Notes: generated by a model from the letters alone, not told the origin. A stretch of DNA of 64,000 nucleotides from an uncultured Lachnospiraceae bacterium (GCA_947626395.1 CANQRU010000003.1:85819-149818), one strand, 5' to 3'; shown: positions 16,995 through 28,123, counted from the stretch's first letter. A program made the numbers and translations.

Positions 16995-17207
16995 GACTGA
17001 TACACTCCTTTTATATGATAATATTTAAATTCTATTGAGTACGGCCCATGTTCCCTTTCCATGGGCCGCATTCATCTTATAAATACCGGCAAACGTCTGC
17101 CCCGGCAATTTACGCGCGAAGCAGGCGGCATCGCGAGAATCTTGCTGTTCACATACAAAGCGACGCTTCCGGTCCCCGCGGCTTACCCGCAGTCCGAACA
17201 CAAACAT

Positions 17208-19190
17208 TTACAGCGACTTCACCGCCGCGACCACATTCTCCACCGTGAACCCGAAATGCTCGAACAGCTTCGCATAGGGGCCGCTGGCGCCAAATCCGTG
17301 CATAGTCACATACGCGCCGTCCAGGCCGACGTACTTGCCCCAGCCGAAATCGCTGAGCGCTTCGATGGCCACACGCTTGCGGACGCTCTTCGGAAGGACA
17401 GACTCCTTGTACTCGTCGCTCTGCTCCTCGAAAATGTCCATGCACGGCATGGAGACTACGCGGACTTTCATGCCCTCTTCCGCCAGCACCGCCTTCGCCT
17501 TCACGGCAAGCTCCACCTCGGAGCCGCTGGCAATCAGGATCACATCCGGCGTGCCTTCGCAGTCGTCGGTAATGTAGCCGCCCTTCAGCGCTTCCTTGCT
17601 GCTGCCCGGCATCGGAGCCAGGTTCTGACGGGTCAGCACCAGGGCCGTCGGGGTCTTCGTGGAAGTCATCGCGCTGTACCAGGCAGCCGCCGTCTCCACC
17701 GCGTCGCAGGGACGGAATACGTGGAAATTGGGCAGCGCCCGCAGCATGGCCAGCTGCTCGATGGGCTCATGGGTCGGGCCGTCCTCGCCGACGCCGATGC
17801 TGTCATGGCTGAATACAAAGGTCAGCGGCAGTCCCATGATCGCGGAAAGTCTCGCCATGGGCTTCGTGTAATCGCTGAACACAAAGAACGTAGCCACATA
17901 GGGCTTCAAACCGCCGTGCAGCGTCAGGCCGTTGCCGATGGCGGCCATCGCCTGCTCGCGGACGCCGAAATGAAGATTCCGGCCTTCCGGAGTCGCTGCG
18001 GAGAAATCGCCGGCGCCGGACATATTGGTCTTGTTGGACGGAGCCAGGTCCGCGGAACCGCCGAACAGGTTCGGCAGCTTATCCTTCATATAGTTGATGA
18101 CCTTGCCGGACAGGTTCCGAGTGGCCTCCGGCTTCTCAGACTGCTTCCAGAAATCAGCGTCGTCCCAGAAGATCTCCGCGGCCTTCTCGTCATGGTACTG
18201 GTTCCAGAGCTTCTCCATTTCCGGATATTCCTGGCAGTAAGCGGCAAACATCACGTTCCACGCGTTCTCCGCGTCCACCTTGCTGTCCGCCAGCGCCTGA
18301 TAATGGGCGTAGACCTCATCCGGCACATAGAACGGTTCCTGAGACGGCCACTCCAGGAATTCCTTCATCTCCCGGATATTGTCGTCGCCCAGCGGCTCGC
18401 CGTGGGCGCTGGCCTTGCCCTGCTTCGCCGGGCAGCCGTAACCGATCTGTGTCTTCACGGTGATAAAGGACGGCTTCGAAAGATCCGCCTTCGCCATCTC
18501 GATGGCCGCGCCGATCGCTTCCAGGTCATTGCCGTCCTCCACGGTGATGGTCTGGAACCCGAAGGCCGCCATTCTCTCCTGCACGTTCTCCGTGAAAGCG
18601 ATATCCGTGCTTCCCTCGATGGAAATGCTGTTGGAATCATAGAGTACGATCAGCTTGCCCAGCTTCAGCGTCCCCGCCAGGGAGAACGCCTCAGAGGAAA
18701 TGCCCTCCATCATGCAGCCGTCGCCGCCCAGCACGAAGGTATAGTGATCCACCACCGGATACTCGTCCTTATTAAATACCGCCGCCAGATGCTTCTCCGC
18801 CATCGCCATGCCGACTGCCATCGCCATGCCCTGGCCCAGCGGGCCAGTCGTCGCCTCGACGCCCACCGTGTGCTTATACTCCGGATGGCCCGGCGTCAGG
18901 GAGCCGAACTGACGGAAATTCATCAGATCCTCCTTCGACAGATTTCCATATCCATAAAGATGCAGAAGCGAATACAAAAGCATGGAACCGTGTCCGCCGG
19001 ACAACACGAACCGGTCGCGGTTGGGCCAGTCCGGATCCGCCGGATTGTGGTTCATATGGTTGGCCCACAGCTCGTAGGCCGCGGCCGCCGAACCGAGCGG
19101 CAGCCCGGGATGTCCCGACTTCGCCTTCTGGATCGCGTCCGCCGACAACACGCGGATCGCGTTTACTGCCTGTTCCTGTACTGTTTTCAT
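17208..19190 (-). CDS. tkt: transketolase
   Basis: Start MKTVQEQAVNAIRVLSADAIQKAKSGHPGLPLGSAAAAYELW; VLGGDGCMMEGISSEAFSLAG; FGGSADLAPSN. Confidence 0.97.
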   Translation of the reverse strand: MKTVQEQAVNAIRVLSADAIQKAKSGHPGLPLGSAAAAYELWANHMNHNPADPDWPNRDRFVLSGGHGSMLLYSLLHLYGYGNLSKEDLMNFRQFGSLTPGHPEYKHTVGVEATTGPLGQGMAMAVGMAMAEKHLAAVFNKDEYPVVDHYTFVLGGDGCMMEGISSEAFSLAGTLKLGKLIVLYDSNSISIEGSTDIAFTENVQERMAAFGFQTITVEDGNDLEAIGAAIEMAKADLSKPSFITVKTQIGYGCPAKQGKASAHGEPLGDDNIREMKEFLEWPSQEPFYVPDEVYAHYQALADSKVDAENAWNVMFAAYCQEYPEMEKLWNQYHDEKAAEIFWDDADFWKQSEKPEATRNLSGKVINYMKDKLPNLFGGSADLAPSNKTNMSGAGDFSAATPEGRNLHFGVREQAMAAIGNGLTLHGGLKPYVATFFVFSDYTKPMARLSAIMGLPLTFVFSHDSIGVGEDGPTHEPIEQLAMLRALPNFHVFRPCDAVETAAAWYSAMTSTKTPTALVLTRQNLAPMPGSSKEALKGGYITDDCEGTPDVILIASGSEVELAVKAKAVLAEEGMKVRVVSMPCMDIFEEQSDEYKESVLPKSVRKRVAIEALSDFGWGKYVGLDGAYVTMHGFGASGPYAKLFEHFGFTVENVVAAVKSL

Positions 19191-19601
19191 AGTCAGTGAT
19201 CTCCTCTTCTCATATCTCAGAACTGGTTTTGCAGCTTCGCGGCGGACCCGCAGGGCCGTAGCCGCAGAAACCCGCGCTTCACACAATGTTCTCTCACGGA
19301 TTCCCGCCCCGCACAGGCGACCTTTTTCACAGGTTCTCGCCCTCACGCAGAAGCCCGTTTTCACAAGCACCGTCCCGCACGTCGCTCTGCAGTCCACTCT
19401 TAGCCTTGATTATATACCAGTTTTCTGTTTTTGTCATCCGTTCGGATGCAATTAACGAATCTTAATTTCCGCCTATTAACCGCAGCGTTATCTCCCGCGG
19501 AGTTGCGCGCTGCGCACCATGCCGGGAATACGAATAGAGCGTCTCTGTCGCCTGCCCGCATTCTGACGTAATGAACGGCCGCGCAGCCGCTCGTGCCAGT
19601 C

Positions 19602-20300
19602 CTATTTTCCCTGCCCGTAATACGCGTTAGCCCCGTGCTTCCGGTAATAATGCTTGTCCTGCAGCTCCTGCGGCGCCGGCTTCACCTCCGGGTTCAGCCA
19701 CTCGCACCGCGCCGCCATCTTCGCCACTTCCTCCAGCACCACCGCATTGTGCACCGCCTCATGGGCATCCTTCCCCCACGTAAACGGCCCGTGGTTCTTG
19801 CAAAGTACCGCCGGCGTCGCCTCATAATCCAGACCATTTTCCTCGAAATGATCCGCAATCAGAATCCCGGTATTCAGCTCATAAGCCTCCTCGATCTCCT
19901 CTTTCGTCAAATTCCGCACGCAAGGCACCGTCCCATACAGATAATCCGCATGCGTCGTCCCATAGCACGGAATCCCCCTCCCGGCCTGCGCCCAGCTGGT
20001 CGCCCACGGCGAATGCGTATGCACCACGCCCCCAATTTTCGGGAACCGATTATACAGCACCACATGCGTCGCCGTATCCGAAGAAGGATTCAGCTTCCCC
20101 TCCACCTTCTTCCCATCCAGATCCACGACCACCATATCCTCCGGCGTCAGCTTCTCATAATCCACCCCGCTGGGCTTGATCACGAACAACCCTGCCTCCC
20201 GGTCGATCCCGCTCACATTCCCCCATGTAAACGTCACCAACCCATACTTCGGCAGCAGCATATTCGCCTCATAAACTTCTTTCTTCAGTTGCTCAAGCAT
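19602..20300 (-). CDS. araD: L-ribulose-5-phosphate 4-epimerase
   Basis: [68 protein letters not shown]. Confidence 0.96.
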   Translation of the reverse strand: MLEQLKKEVYEANMLLPKYGLVTFTWGNVSGIDREAGLFVIKPSGVDYEKLTPEDMVVVDLDGKKVEGKLNPSSDTATHVVLYNRFPKIGGVVHTHSPWATSWAQAGRGIPCYGTTHADYLYGTVPCVRNLTKEEIEEAYELNTGILIADHFEENGLDYEATPAVLCKNHGPFTWGKDAHEAVHNAVVLEEVAKMAARCEWLNPEVKPAPQELQDKHYYRKHGANAYYGQGK

Positions 20301-20336
20301 CTCTCATCATCTCCTTCTAATTTCATCCATCCTCTC

Positions 20337-20460
20337 AACGACAGCGAAGCGCCTCGCCCTTCTCCCAACGACAGCGCAGCACCTCGTCCCTCCTCCCGAC
20401 GACAGCGCAGCGCCTCGTCCCTCCTCCCGACGACAGCGCAGCGCCTCGTCGTCTCAGCCT
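20337..20460. repeat. 30/31-bp tandem repeat, 4 units
   Basis: acagcg(a/c)agc(g/a)cctcg... recurring at 20341, 20371, 20402, 20433. Confidence 0.92.
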
Positions 20461-20472
20461 GCCGACAGCCCA

Positions 20473-20675
20473 GCGGATGAGAACTTGTCTGTATGGGCTG
20501 ACTTTGCAGGATGGTTAGAATTTCTTAGTGAACAGCAATTTGTGTTATCACGAAAAATGGACTTGTTTGAGCGAAGCGAGTTGTCCATTTTTCGTGATGC
20601 TTTTAGCAAATTGCTGTGAGCTTAGAAATTCTTCCGTCCGAAACCGGAAGCCCAGACAGACAAGTTCTCATCCGC
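20473..20675. repeat. 203-bp long imperfect palindrome
   Basis: Outer arms GCGGATGAGAACTTGTCTG (20473-20491) / CAGACAAGTTCTCATCCGC (20657-20675) perfect; inner arms AGAATTTCTTAG...CAGCAATTTG...ATCACGAAAAATGGAC / GTCCATTTTTCGTGAT...CAAATTGCTG...CTTAGAAATTCT; centre ttgtttgagcgaagcgagtt. Confidence 0.95.
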
Positions 20676-20739
20676 GGACCTCCCGCCATCTCAATAAGCC
20701 TGCATCCACCCCTCATCCGCGGACCTCCCGCGTCCAGGC

Positions 20740-22329
20740 TCAGATCAGGCACTCCAGCGCCGCCTTCTCAATCCCAATCCCCTTCTTATACCGCTCAATA
20801 AACCTCTCAAATCCTTCCACCGCCCGCGGATCCGGCTGCATCTCCTCGCCCTTGTTCCCCAAGAACACCTTCTCTGCCAGGAAATCCCCCAGGCTCTCAT
20901 CCGTATCCTTATGTATCATATACGACGCCAGCAGCGCCATCCCCCACGGGCCGCCCTCGCCCGCCGTCTCCATCACCGACACCGGCGTATCAATAGCCGC
21001 CGCCAGGAATCCCTGCCCAACGCCCTTCGTCTTAAACAACCCGCCGTGCCCCAGGATCGAATCAATCCTCACATGCTCCTCCTTCAGCAGGATATCCATA
21101 CCCACCTTCAGCGCCCCCAGCGCCGTAAACAGATTCGCCCGCATGAAATTCGCCAGATTGAACTTACTCTCCGGCGACCGCACAAACAACGGCCGTCCTT
21201 CGCTGACGCCTGTAATATTCTCCCCGGACAGATACCCATAAGACAGCAGTCCTCCGCAGTCCGGATCCCCCTCCAGCGCCTTATTATACAGCGTCCCAAA
21301 CAGCGTATTCATATCCAGCTTCACCCCAATGCTGTCCGCGAACTCCTTAAACAAACCAACCCACGCGTTCAGATCCGACGTGCAGTTATTGGCATGAACC
21401 ATTCCCACCAGGCTGCCGTCCGGCGTAGTCACCAGATCGATCTCCGGATACACCTTCGAAAGCTCCTTCTCCAGCACCACCATCGCGAATACGGAAGTTC
21501 CCGCAGACACATTGCCGGTCCGTTTCGCCACGCTGTTGGTCGCCGCCATACCGGTTCCCGCGTCGCCCTCCGGCGGGCAGATTGGAATCCCCGCCTCCAG
21601 AGTCCCGCTCTCATCCAGCAGTCTGGCTCCCGCCGCCGTCAGCACGCCGGCCGGCTCCCCAGCCATCAGAGCCTTCGGCAGGATATCCCGAAGCTTCCAC
21701 GGATAGCCCTTATCCGCCACCAGATCGTCGAACTTCGCGATCATTTTCTCATCGTAATCCTTCGTCTCCGGATCGATGGGAAACATACCCGAAGCGTCGC
21801 CCACGCCCAGCACCTTCTCGCCGGTCAGCTGCCAGTGGATGTAGCCCGCCAGCGTCGTGAAGAAGGCCACGTCCTTCACATGCTCCTCGCCGTTTAGGAT
21901 GGACTGGTACAGATGGGCAATGCTCCATCTCTGGGGAATGTTGTAGTGAAACAGCTCCGTCAGCGCCTCCGCCGCCGGTCCGGTGATCCCGTTGCGCCAG
22001 GTACGGAACGGCGCCAGCAGGTTCCCCTCGCTGTCAAAGGCCATGTAGCCGTGCATCATGGCGGAAAAGCCGATGGCCCCCACCTTCGTCAGCTTCACGC
22101 CGTATTTGGCCTTCACGTCCGCCGCCAGCTTGCTGTAGCAGTCGCGCAGGCCCGTCCAGATATCGTCCAGGCTGTAGGTCCAGACGCCGTTCTCCAGCCG
22201 GTTCTCCCACTCGTGGTCGCCGGAAGCGATAGGCGTGTGGGACTCGTCGATTAAGACCGCCTTGATGCGGGTGGAGCCCAGCTCCAGACCCAGAACGCTG
22301 CTCTCGATTGCTTCTTTGATGCTTGCCAT
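20740..22329 (-). CDS. FGGY-family carbohydrate kinase (putative ribulokinase of the arabinose pathway)
   Basis: [19 protein letters not shown]...[16 protein letters not shown]...[30 protein letters not shown]; adjacent to araD. Confidence 0.88.
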   Translation of the reverse strand: MASIKEAIESSVLGLELGSTRIKAVLIDESHTPIASGDHEWENRLENGVWTYSLDDIWTGLRDCYSKLAADVKAKYGVKLTKVGAIGFSAMMHGYMAFDSEGNLLAPFRTWRNGITGPAAEALTELFHYNIPQRWSIAHLYQSILNGEEHVKDVAFFTTLAGYIHWQLTGEKVLGVGDASGMFPIDPETKDYDEKMIAKFDDLVADKGYPWKLRDILPKALMAGEPAGVLTAAGARLLDESGTLEAGIPICPPEGDAGTGMAATNSVAKRTGNVSAGTSVFAMVVLEKELSKVYPEIDLVTTPDGSLVGMVHANNCTSDLNAWVGLFKEFADSIGVKLDMNTLFGTLYNKALEGDPDCGGLLSYGYLSGENITGVSEGRPLFVRSPESKFNLANFMRANLFTALGALKVGMDILLKEEHVRIDSILGHGGLFKTKGVGQGFLAAAIDTPVSVMETAGEGGPWGMALLASYMIHKDTDESLGDFLAEKVFLGNKGEEMQPDPRAVEGFERFIERYKKGIGIEKAALECLI

Positions 22330-22458
22330 CTCATTTCCTCCTCTTACAATAAAGTTTGCGGCCGTTAGATACCTAACAGCCAGTTAAGACTAACTGTTTT
22401 CCATTTTCCAAAGGCTCTCCGGCCTCCCGTCGGACTAAACAGATTCGTCGTCCGCGGC

Positions 22459-23385
22459 TCACAGGGAGCTGTAATGGATCCTCACCTGGATCGCCTGATT
22501 ATAATTGCCGAATTTCCGGCCGAACAGCGTCAGGCCGCCTACATTGACCGCGTCCGAAGGCACCTCCAGCTTAAATCGGACGCTGCTTCTGTAGTTCAGC
22601 CCAAACCGGTCGATGTTCACTTCCGAGAGCTTCAGACCGTCCAGCCAGGTCCCCTGCCGGTCGATCACAATAGTCTTCAGCTGCCCATACTGGTTCCAGT
22701 TGGGGCTCCACCAGTCGGGAGTGAACGCCCCATGCACATCGCCGAAATCCCCGGGACTGGTCCACATCCCCAGGTACACATCATTTAAGTAAAAGCTGAT
22801 ATCGGAAGGCCAGTCGCTGTTGGAGCCCGGCGCTTCCGAACCGATCTCCATGGAAAGAGAGAGCCGGTCGATCCGCGTGTGGGGCGGCAGAAGCATAGGA
22901 ACCATATACTCCACATAGCCTTTGCCGAACCACAGGATTTCCGCGTACATCCGGTCTACATGGGAAAAATACCGCGGATCGTCTACTTCTCCGATCAGAT
23001 AATCACCTGTGGCGATCCCGCAGGTCGGGCTGATCTCGCACGCCGTATAATGTCCTACCGGGATCTCCGTTTCGTATACATTTCCCGGATGCATCTCCGC
23101 CCCGGAAAGGACATCGATCAGAATCTTCTCCTGGCACACCCGGCAGACCTTCTGGTTCCCGTGGCTTCCCCTCTCCGAAAGGACCTCCACAAGCCCGGCC
23201 TCTTCCAGAAGACGCATATGACCGGTCAGAGCGCCGTTGGTCACTCCGAGGGCGGACGCCAGCTCATTCATATTCATCTCCCCGTTGTCGATCAAAAGCC
23301 TTACGATCCGAAGCCGGATCTCCGAGGCCAGCGCCTTATACACCGGCAGGCCGTCGTCCAGGTTCTTGATGTGAATCATCGGCAT
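22459..23385 (-). CDS. ArsR-type HTH transcriptional regulator with about 200-aa C-terminal beta-rich domain
   Basis: N-term KALASEIRLRIVRLLIDNGEMNMNELASALGVTNGALTGHMRLLEEAGLVEVLSER (ArsR-like winged HTH), followed by ETEIPVGHYTACEISPTCGIAT...HIHYSSL. Confidence 0.85.
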   Translation of the reverse strand: MPMIHIKNLDDGLPVYKALASEIRLRIVRLLIDNGEMNMNELASALGVTNGALTGHMRLLEEAGLVEVLSERGSHGNQKVCRVCQEKILIDVLSGAEMHPGNVYETEIPVGHYTACEISPTCGIATGDYLIGEVDDPRYFSHVDRMYAEILWFGKGYVEYMVPMLLPPHTRIDRLSLSMEIGSEAPGSNSDWPSDISFYLNDVYLGMWTSPGDFGDVHGAFTPDWWSPNWNQYGQLKTIVIDRQGTWLDGLKLSEVNIDRFGLNYRSSVRFKLEVPSDAVNVGGLTLFGRKFGNYNQAIQVRIHYSSL

Positions 23386-23397
23386 TCCCCCCCTTCC

Positions 23398-23832
23398 TCA
23401 CCAACGTTTCACCGGACACCGCGCGTCCCGCTTCAGCGCGCGCACCTCAGCGTAGCAGCCGCACTGCATGCAGGTGGCGTTATCCAGATGCGGACATTCC
23501 CGGCAGACAGCCAGACGCCGGTCATATTCCGCGTCATTTGCCCTCTCCGCGGCCGGCATCGCCTGCCGCAGACGGACGACGCTCTGATAATACGTTTCCT
23601 TGCCTTCCATCTCATAAAGAAAGCAGCGGCGGCAGCGGCGAAGGGCCGGCTCACCGGCGCCTTCCGGCGATAGCGACGGCTCGGCCGCAATGATAGTTTC
23701 CGGCGATAGCGGCGGCTCCGCCGCAATGACAGTTTCCGGCATCAGCGATAATTCCGATACGGACTCGGACGGCTTTATATGCGGCGCGACGGTCCTTACC
23801 GGACCGCCGCCTGAAATATCGCACACTGCCAT
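23398..23832 (-). CDS. DUF6171-family Cys-rich protein
   Basis: CRRCFLYEMEGKETYYQSVVRLRQAMPAAERANDAEYDRRLAVCRECPHLDNATCMQCGCYAEVRALKRDARCPVKRW. Confidence 0.8.
   Translation of the reverse strand: MAVCDISGGGPVRTVAPHIKPSESVSELSLMPETVIAAEPPLSPETIIAAEPSLSPEGAGEPALRRCRRCFLYEMEGKETYYQSVVRLRQAMPAAERANDAEYDRRLAVCRECPHLDNATCMQCGCYAEVRALKRDARCPVKRW
23662..23769 (-). repeat. 36-bp tandem repeat (about 3 units) inside the DUF6171 N-terminal region
   Basis: TTCCGGCGATAGCGACGGCTCGGCCGCAATGATAGT-like units starting 23662, 23698, 23734; protein (M/S)PET(V/I)IAAEP(P/S)LSPE. Confidence 0.88.
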
Positions 23833-23837
23833 ATCAA

Positions 23838-25319
23838 CTACTCCGTGATCGTAAACGCCGCCACGCTGCAGGCCGGCATCACCGCGGTAAATCCGCTGTC
23901 CGTCACCTGAATGCCGTCCATCGTGGCCGGCTTCACATTCTCCGGCGCATCAAAGGTATTATAAGCCCCAGCGGTTCCGGTCAGCACGGTGCCTTCCACC
24001 TTTCCGCGGCGGCCGATTCCGGACCACAGCACCTCCACGGGCGCGGCTTCCGTATCGCTCAAATTCGCCACGGTCAGAAGAACGCTTCCGTCCGCCGCCT
24101 GGCTGGCCGACACATGCAGGTTCGGCACCTGATCGCCGCAGGTGCCCACATTCTTCGTCTCCGCATAGGTCTCCAGCTGTTTCGCGTTCTGATGTCCCTT
24201 GTACATATGGAACACATGATAGCTGGGCGTCAGTACCATCTTGTCGCCCTCGGTCAGCACCATGGACTGAAGCACATTGACCGTCTGGGCGATATTCGCC
24301 ATGACCACGATATCGCAGTGGTCATTGAAAATGTTCAGGTTAATGGCCGCCACCAGCGCGTCCCTCATCGTATTCTGCTGATAGAGGAAGCCCGGATTCG
24401 TGCCCGGCTCCACATCGTACCAGGTACCCCACTCGTCCACCACCAGGCCCAGCTGATGATGCGGATTGGTCATGCGCATGATATTCGCGTGATTCTCCAC
24501 CAGTTCCTTCATCCGCAGCGTCTTCTTAAGAACGTTGTAATACTCTTCCGCCGTGAATCCGGTCGCGGCTCCCTTGTGATTCCAGTCGTCACTGGGCAGC
24601 GTATAATAATGCAGGGAAAGCGCGTCGATCACATGGCCCGCTGTTCTGGCCACGGTCTCGGTCCAGCGGTAATCGCTTACATTGGCGCCGGAAGCGATCT
24701 TATAGATCTTATGCTCATGGTCATAATTGCGCAGATAGGTAGAATACTGACGGCACAGGTCGCCGTAGTACTCCGGCCGCATATTGCCGCCGCAGCCCCA
24801 GGCCTCGTTGCCGATGCCCCAGTATTTCACATGCCACGGCTCATCCTGGCCGTTGGCGCGGCGCAGGCTGGCCATCGGGGAAATGCCGCCCATGTTGCAG
24901 TACTCGACCCAGTCGGAAAACTCCTGAACCGTGCCGGAGCCTACATTTCCGGAGATGTAGGGCTCGCAGCCAAGCTGGCGGCACAGCTCCAGGAACTCGT
25001 GGGTGCCGAAGGAATTGTCTTCGGTGACGCCGCCCCAGTTGGTGTTGACGATGGTCTTGCGGCTCCCCTTCGGGCCGATGCCGTCCTGCCAGTGATACGT
25101 GTCGGCGAAGCACCCGCCGGGCCAGCGAAGCACCGGGATATTCATATCCTTAAGCGCCTCCACCACGTCGGCGCGCATGCCGTTTACATTCGGGATATCG
25201 GAATCCTCGCCCACATACAGGCCGCCGTAGATGCAGCGCCCCAGATGCTCGGAGAAATGTCCGTAAATGTTCTTGTTGATGGTTCCTTTGGAACGGTTTC
25301 CATTGATAATGATACGCAT
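23838..25319 (-). CDS. abfA: alpha-L-arabinofuranosidase, GH51-type
   Basis: [36 protein letters not shown]...[24 protein letters not shown]...[38 protein letters not shown]. Confidence 0.96.
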   Translation of the reverse strand: MRIIINGNRSKGTINKNIYGHFSEHLGRCIYGGLYVGEDSDIPNVNGMRADVVEALKDMNIPVLRWPGGCFADTYHWQDGIGPKGSRKTIVNTNWGGVTEDNSFGTHEFLELCRQLGCEPYISGNVGSGTVQEFSDWVEYCNMGGISPMASLRRANGQDEPWHVKYWGIGNEAWGCGGNMRPEYYGDLCRQYSTYLRNYDHEHKIYKIASGANVSDYRWTETVARTAGHVIDALSLHYYTLPSDDWNHKGAATGFTAEEYYNVLKKTLRMKELVENHANIMRMTNPHHQLGLVVDEWGTWYDVEPGTNPGFLYQQNTMRDALVAAINLNIFNDHCDIVVMANIAQTVNVLQSMVLTEGDKMVLTPSYHVFHMYKGHQNAKQLETYAETKNVGTCGDQVPNLHVSASQAADGSVLLTVANLSDTEAAPVEVLWSGIGRRGKVEGTVLTGTAGAYNTFDAPENVKPATMDGIQVTDSGFTAVMPACSVAAFTITE

Positions 25320-25469
25320 GATACTGATCCTCCTTGCCGGAATGCCGGCCTGCCGCCGGTATTGGTCGTTTGCTTTTCACTTTTTATCATACAACATGCG
25401 CGGGCATTTTTCCAGTGGTTTTTATATTATTTTTAATTATTTTACATTTTAGTAAAATATCTGATTAAA

Positions 25470-25518
25470 AATGATCCGGCGCCGCAGCTGACTGCCGTGG
25501 CGCCGGATTATTTTTTAC
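25470..25518 (-). terminator. rho-independent terminator downstream of metY
   Basis: ATCCGGCGCC (25474-25483) / GGCGCCGGAT (25499-25508) stem, T-rich runs on both sides (ttaaaaatg ... ttatttttta). Confidence 0.8.
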
Positions 25519-25551
25519 CATTCCGCTATTTTATTTTACCTGCTTTCTCTG

Positions 25552-26835
25552 TCACTTCGCCGCCGCGAACCCCTTCTCCAGATCCGAGATGATATCGTCG
25601 ATATGCTCGGTCCCGATGGACAGGCGGATCGTGTTGGGCTTGATGCCCTGATCGGCCAGCTCCTCCGCCGACAGCTGGGAGTGGGTCGTGGTCGCCGGGT
25701 GGATCACCAGGCTCTTCACGTCAGCCACATTGGCTAACAGCGAGAAGATCTCCAGGCTGTCGATAAAGCGGTACGCCTCCTCCTGGCCGCCTTTGATCTC
25801 GAACGTGAAAATGCTCGCTCCGCCGTTGGGGAAATATTTCTCATAGAGGGCGTGGTCCGGATGGTCCGGCAGGGACGGATGGTTCACCTTCTCTACCTGC
25901 GGATGCTTCGCCAGGTACTCCACCACCTTCTTCGTATTCTCCGCATGACGGTCCAGACGCAGGGACAGCGTCTCCACGCCCTGCAGCAGCAGGAAGGCGT
26001 TGAACGGGGAAATGGTCGCGCCGGTGTCCCGCAGAAGGATCGCGCGGATATAGGTCACGAAGGCCGCCGGCCCCGCCGCGTCCACGAAGGACACGCCGTG
26101 GTAGCTGGGATTGGGCTCCGCGATGGGCGCGTATTTTCCGCTGGCTTTCCAGTCAAATTTGCCGGAATCCACGATGATGCCGCCCAGAGTGGTGCCGTGG
26201 CCGCCGATAAACTTGGTGGCGGAATGGACCACGATGTCCGCGCCGTGCTCGATGGGCCGGATCAGATACGGGGTGCCGAAGGTATTGTCGATCACAAGCG
26301 GCAGGCCGTGCTTATGGGCGATGGCCGCGATGGCGTCGATGTCCGGGATGTCGCTGTTGGGATTGCCCAGAGTCTCCAGATAAATGGCCTTGGTATTCTC
26401 CCGGATCGCGCCTTCCACCTCCGCCAGGTCATGGGCGTCCACAAAGGTCGTCGTGACGCCGTACTGGCTCAGCGTATGGGCAAGCAGATTATAGCTACCG
26501 CCGTAAATCGTCTTCTGGGACACGATATGGTCGCCCTTCTGGGCCAACGCCATGATCGTGTAGGTGATGGCCGCCGCGCCGGAAGCCAGCGCCAGCGCCG
26601 CCACGCCGCCCTCCAGGGCTGCCAGGCGCTTCTCCAGCACATCCTGGGTGGAATTGGTCAGACGGCCGTAGATATTGCCGGCGTCGGCCAGGCCGAAGCG
26701 GGCCGCCGCGTGGGCCGAATTATGGAATACGTAGGAGGTGGTCTGGTAGATCGGCACGGCACGGGAATCCGTCGCCGGGTCGGCCTGCTCCTGCCCTACG
26801 TGAAGCTGCAGTGTTTCGAAATGATAGTTACTCAT
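25552..26835 (-). CDS. metY: O-acetylhomoserine aminocarboxypropyltransferase / cysteine synthase family
   Basis: FETLQLHVGQEQADPATDSRAVPIYQTTSYVFHNSAHAAARFGL...SATKFIGGHGTTLGGIIVDSGKFDW. Confidence 0.96.
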   Translation of the reverse strand: MSNYHFETLQLHVGQEQADPATDSRAVPIYQTTSYVFHNSAHAAARFGLADAGNIYGRLTNSTQDVLEKRLAALEGGVAALALASGAAAITYTIMALAQKGDHIVSQKTIYGGSYNLLAHTLSQYGVTTTFVDAHDLAEVEGAIRENTKAIYLETLGNPNSDIPDIDAIAAIAHKHGLPLVIDNTFGTPYLIRPIEHGADIVVHSATKFIGGHGTTLGGIIVDSGKFDWKASGKYAPIAEPNPSYHGVSFVDAAGPAAFVTYIRAILLRDTGATISPFNAFLLLQGVETLSLRLDRHAENTKKVVEYLAKHPQVEKVNHPSLPDHPDHALYEKYFPNGGASIFTFEIKGGQEEAYRFIDSLEIFSLLANVADVKSLVIHPATTTHSQLSAEELADQGIKPNTIRLSIGTEHIDDIISDLEKGFAAAK

Positions 26836-26989
26836 TTGCGGATCCTCTTTTCTTTCTATGTTTTCTTTACGATGCGCTCTCTTTCTGCGCGTTCTCAGGT
26901 TCCCGTATTTCTCGTGATTCCATGTTTCTTGTTTCCCACTTTCTGAACCTGATGCTTTATTTCGAATGCTGCACTGTCTGTATTCCGGA

Positions 26990-27919
26990 TCACTCGAATA
27001 ACGGCGTCGACAGATACCGGTCGCCCGTATCCGGCAGAAGCACCACGATGGTCTTGCCTTCGTTCTCCGGCCGCTTCGCCAGCTCGATCGCCGCCCAGGC
27101 CGCCGCGCCGGAGGAGATGCCCACCAGCACGCCTTCTTTCCGCCCGATCAGCCGTCCCACGGCGAAGGCATCCTCATTGGCCACCGGGATGATCTCGTCG
27201 TAGATCCCGGTATTCAGCACCTCCGGCACAAAGCCGGCGCCGATGCCCTGGATCTTATGCGGTCCGCTGACGCCCTTGGAAAGAACCGGGGATGCAGCCG
27301 GTTCCACGGCTACTACCTTCACTTCCGACTTCTGCGCCTTCAGGTACTCGCCTACGCCGGTGATCGTGCCGCCGGTGCCGACGCCTGCCACGAAGATATC
27401 CACCTGGCCGTCCGTGTCGTTCCAGACCTCCGGCCCCGTGGTCTCTCGGTGGATCTTCGGATTGGCCGGATTCACAAACTGTCCCGCTATAAAACTGTTC
27501 GGAATCTCCTTCGCCAGTTCATCCGCTTTCGCGATGGCCCCGGGCATGCCCTTGGTGCCTTCGCTTAAGACCAGTTCCGCGCCGTAGGCCTTCATTAACT
27601 GCCTGCGTTCCACGCTCATGGTCTCCGGCATGACGATGATGATGCGGTATCCCCTGGCCGCCGCTACGGCGGCCAGGCCGATTCCCGTATTGCCGGACGT
27701 GGGCTCTATAATGACGGAACCGGGCTTTAAGACGCCCCGCTCCTCCGCGTCGTCGATCATGGCCAGGGCTATTCTGTCCTTGACGGAACCGGCCGGATTA
27801 AAATACTCCAGCTTCGCCAGTACACGGGCCTTCAGCCCCTCCTCCTTCTCAATGTGCGTAAGCTCCAGAAGCGGCGTGCCGCCGATCAGCTGATCGGCTG
27901 ATGTGTAGATACGACTCAT
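26990..27919 (-). CDS. cysK: cysteine synthase A
   Basis: Start [74 protein letters not shown]. Confidence 0.97.
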   Translation of the reverse strand: MSRIYTSADQLIGGTPLLELTHIEKEEGLKARVLAKLEYFNPAGSVKDRIALAMIDDAEERGVLKPGSVIIEPTSGNTGIGLAAVAAARGYRIIIVMPETMSVERRQLMKAYGAELVLSEGTKGMPGAIAKADELAKEIPNSFIAGQFVNPANPKIHRETTGPEVWNDTDGQVDIFVAGVGTGGTITGVGEYLKAQKSEVKVVAVEPAASPVLSKGVSGPHKIQGIGAGFVPEVLNTGIYDEIIPVANEDAFAVGRLIGRKEGVLVGISSGAAAWAAIELAKRPENEGKTIVVLLPDTGDRYLSTPLFE

Positions 27920-28043
27920 ATGATTACCTCCTGTAAATGATCGGTTCAAGTAATTACCTACTTAACTGATATGTTTATGGGGATTATACGCTCGCTGTTT
28001 TGCTTTGTCAATAGGATTTCGGAAAATATTTCCGATTTGTCTA

Positions 28044-28072
28044 TTGATTACCCATTTACCATGTACTATAAT
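28044..28072 (+). promoter_or_regulatory. sigma-A-type promoter TTGATT-17-TATAAT for the Rrf2 regulator
   Basis: TTGATT 28044-28049, 17-bp spacer, TATAAT 28067-28072; about 205 nt upstream of ATG 28284. Confidence 0.7.
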
Positions 28073-28123
28073 AGGTTTATAGGTAATATTGCACGAACGA
28101 CACAGCAGACAGAACTGTTAATA

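Noticed and set aside
17061-19199. 712-aa + strand ORF
   Set aside because: Fully antisense to transketolase; Arg/His/Leu-rich with no recognizable motif.
24114-25436. 440-aa + strand ORF
   Set aside because: Antisense shadow of the GH51 arabinofuranosidase.
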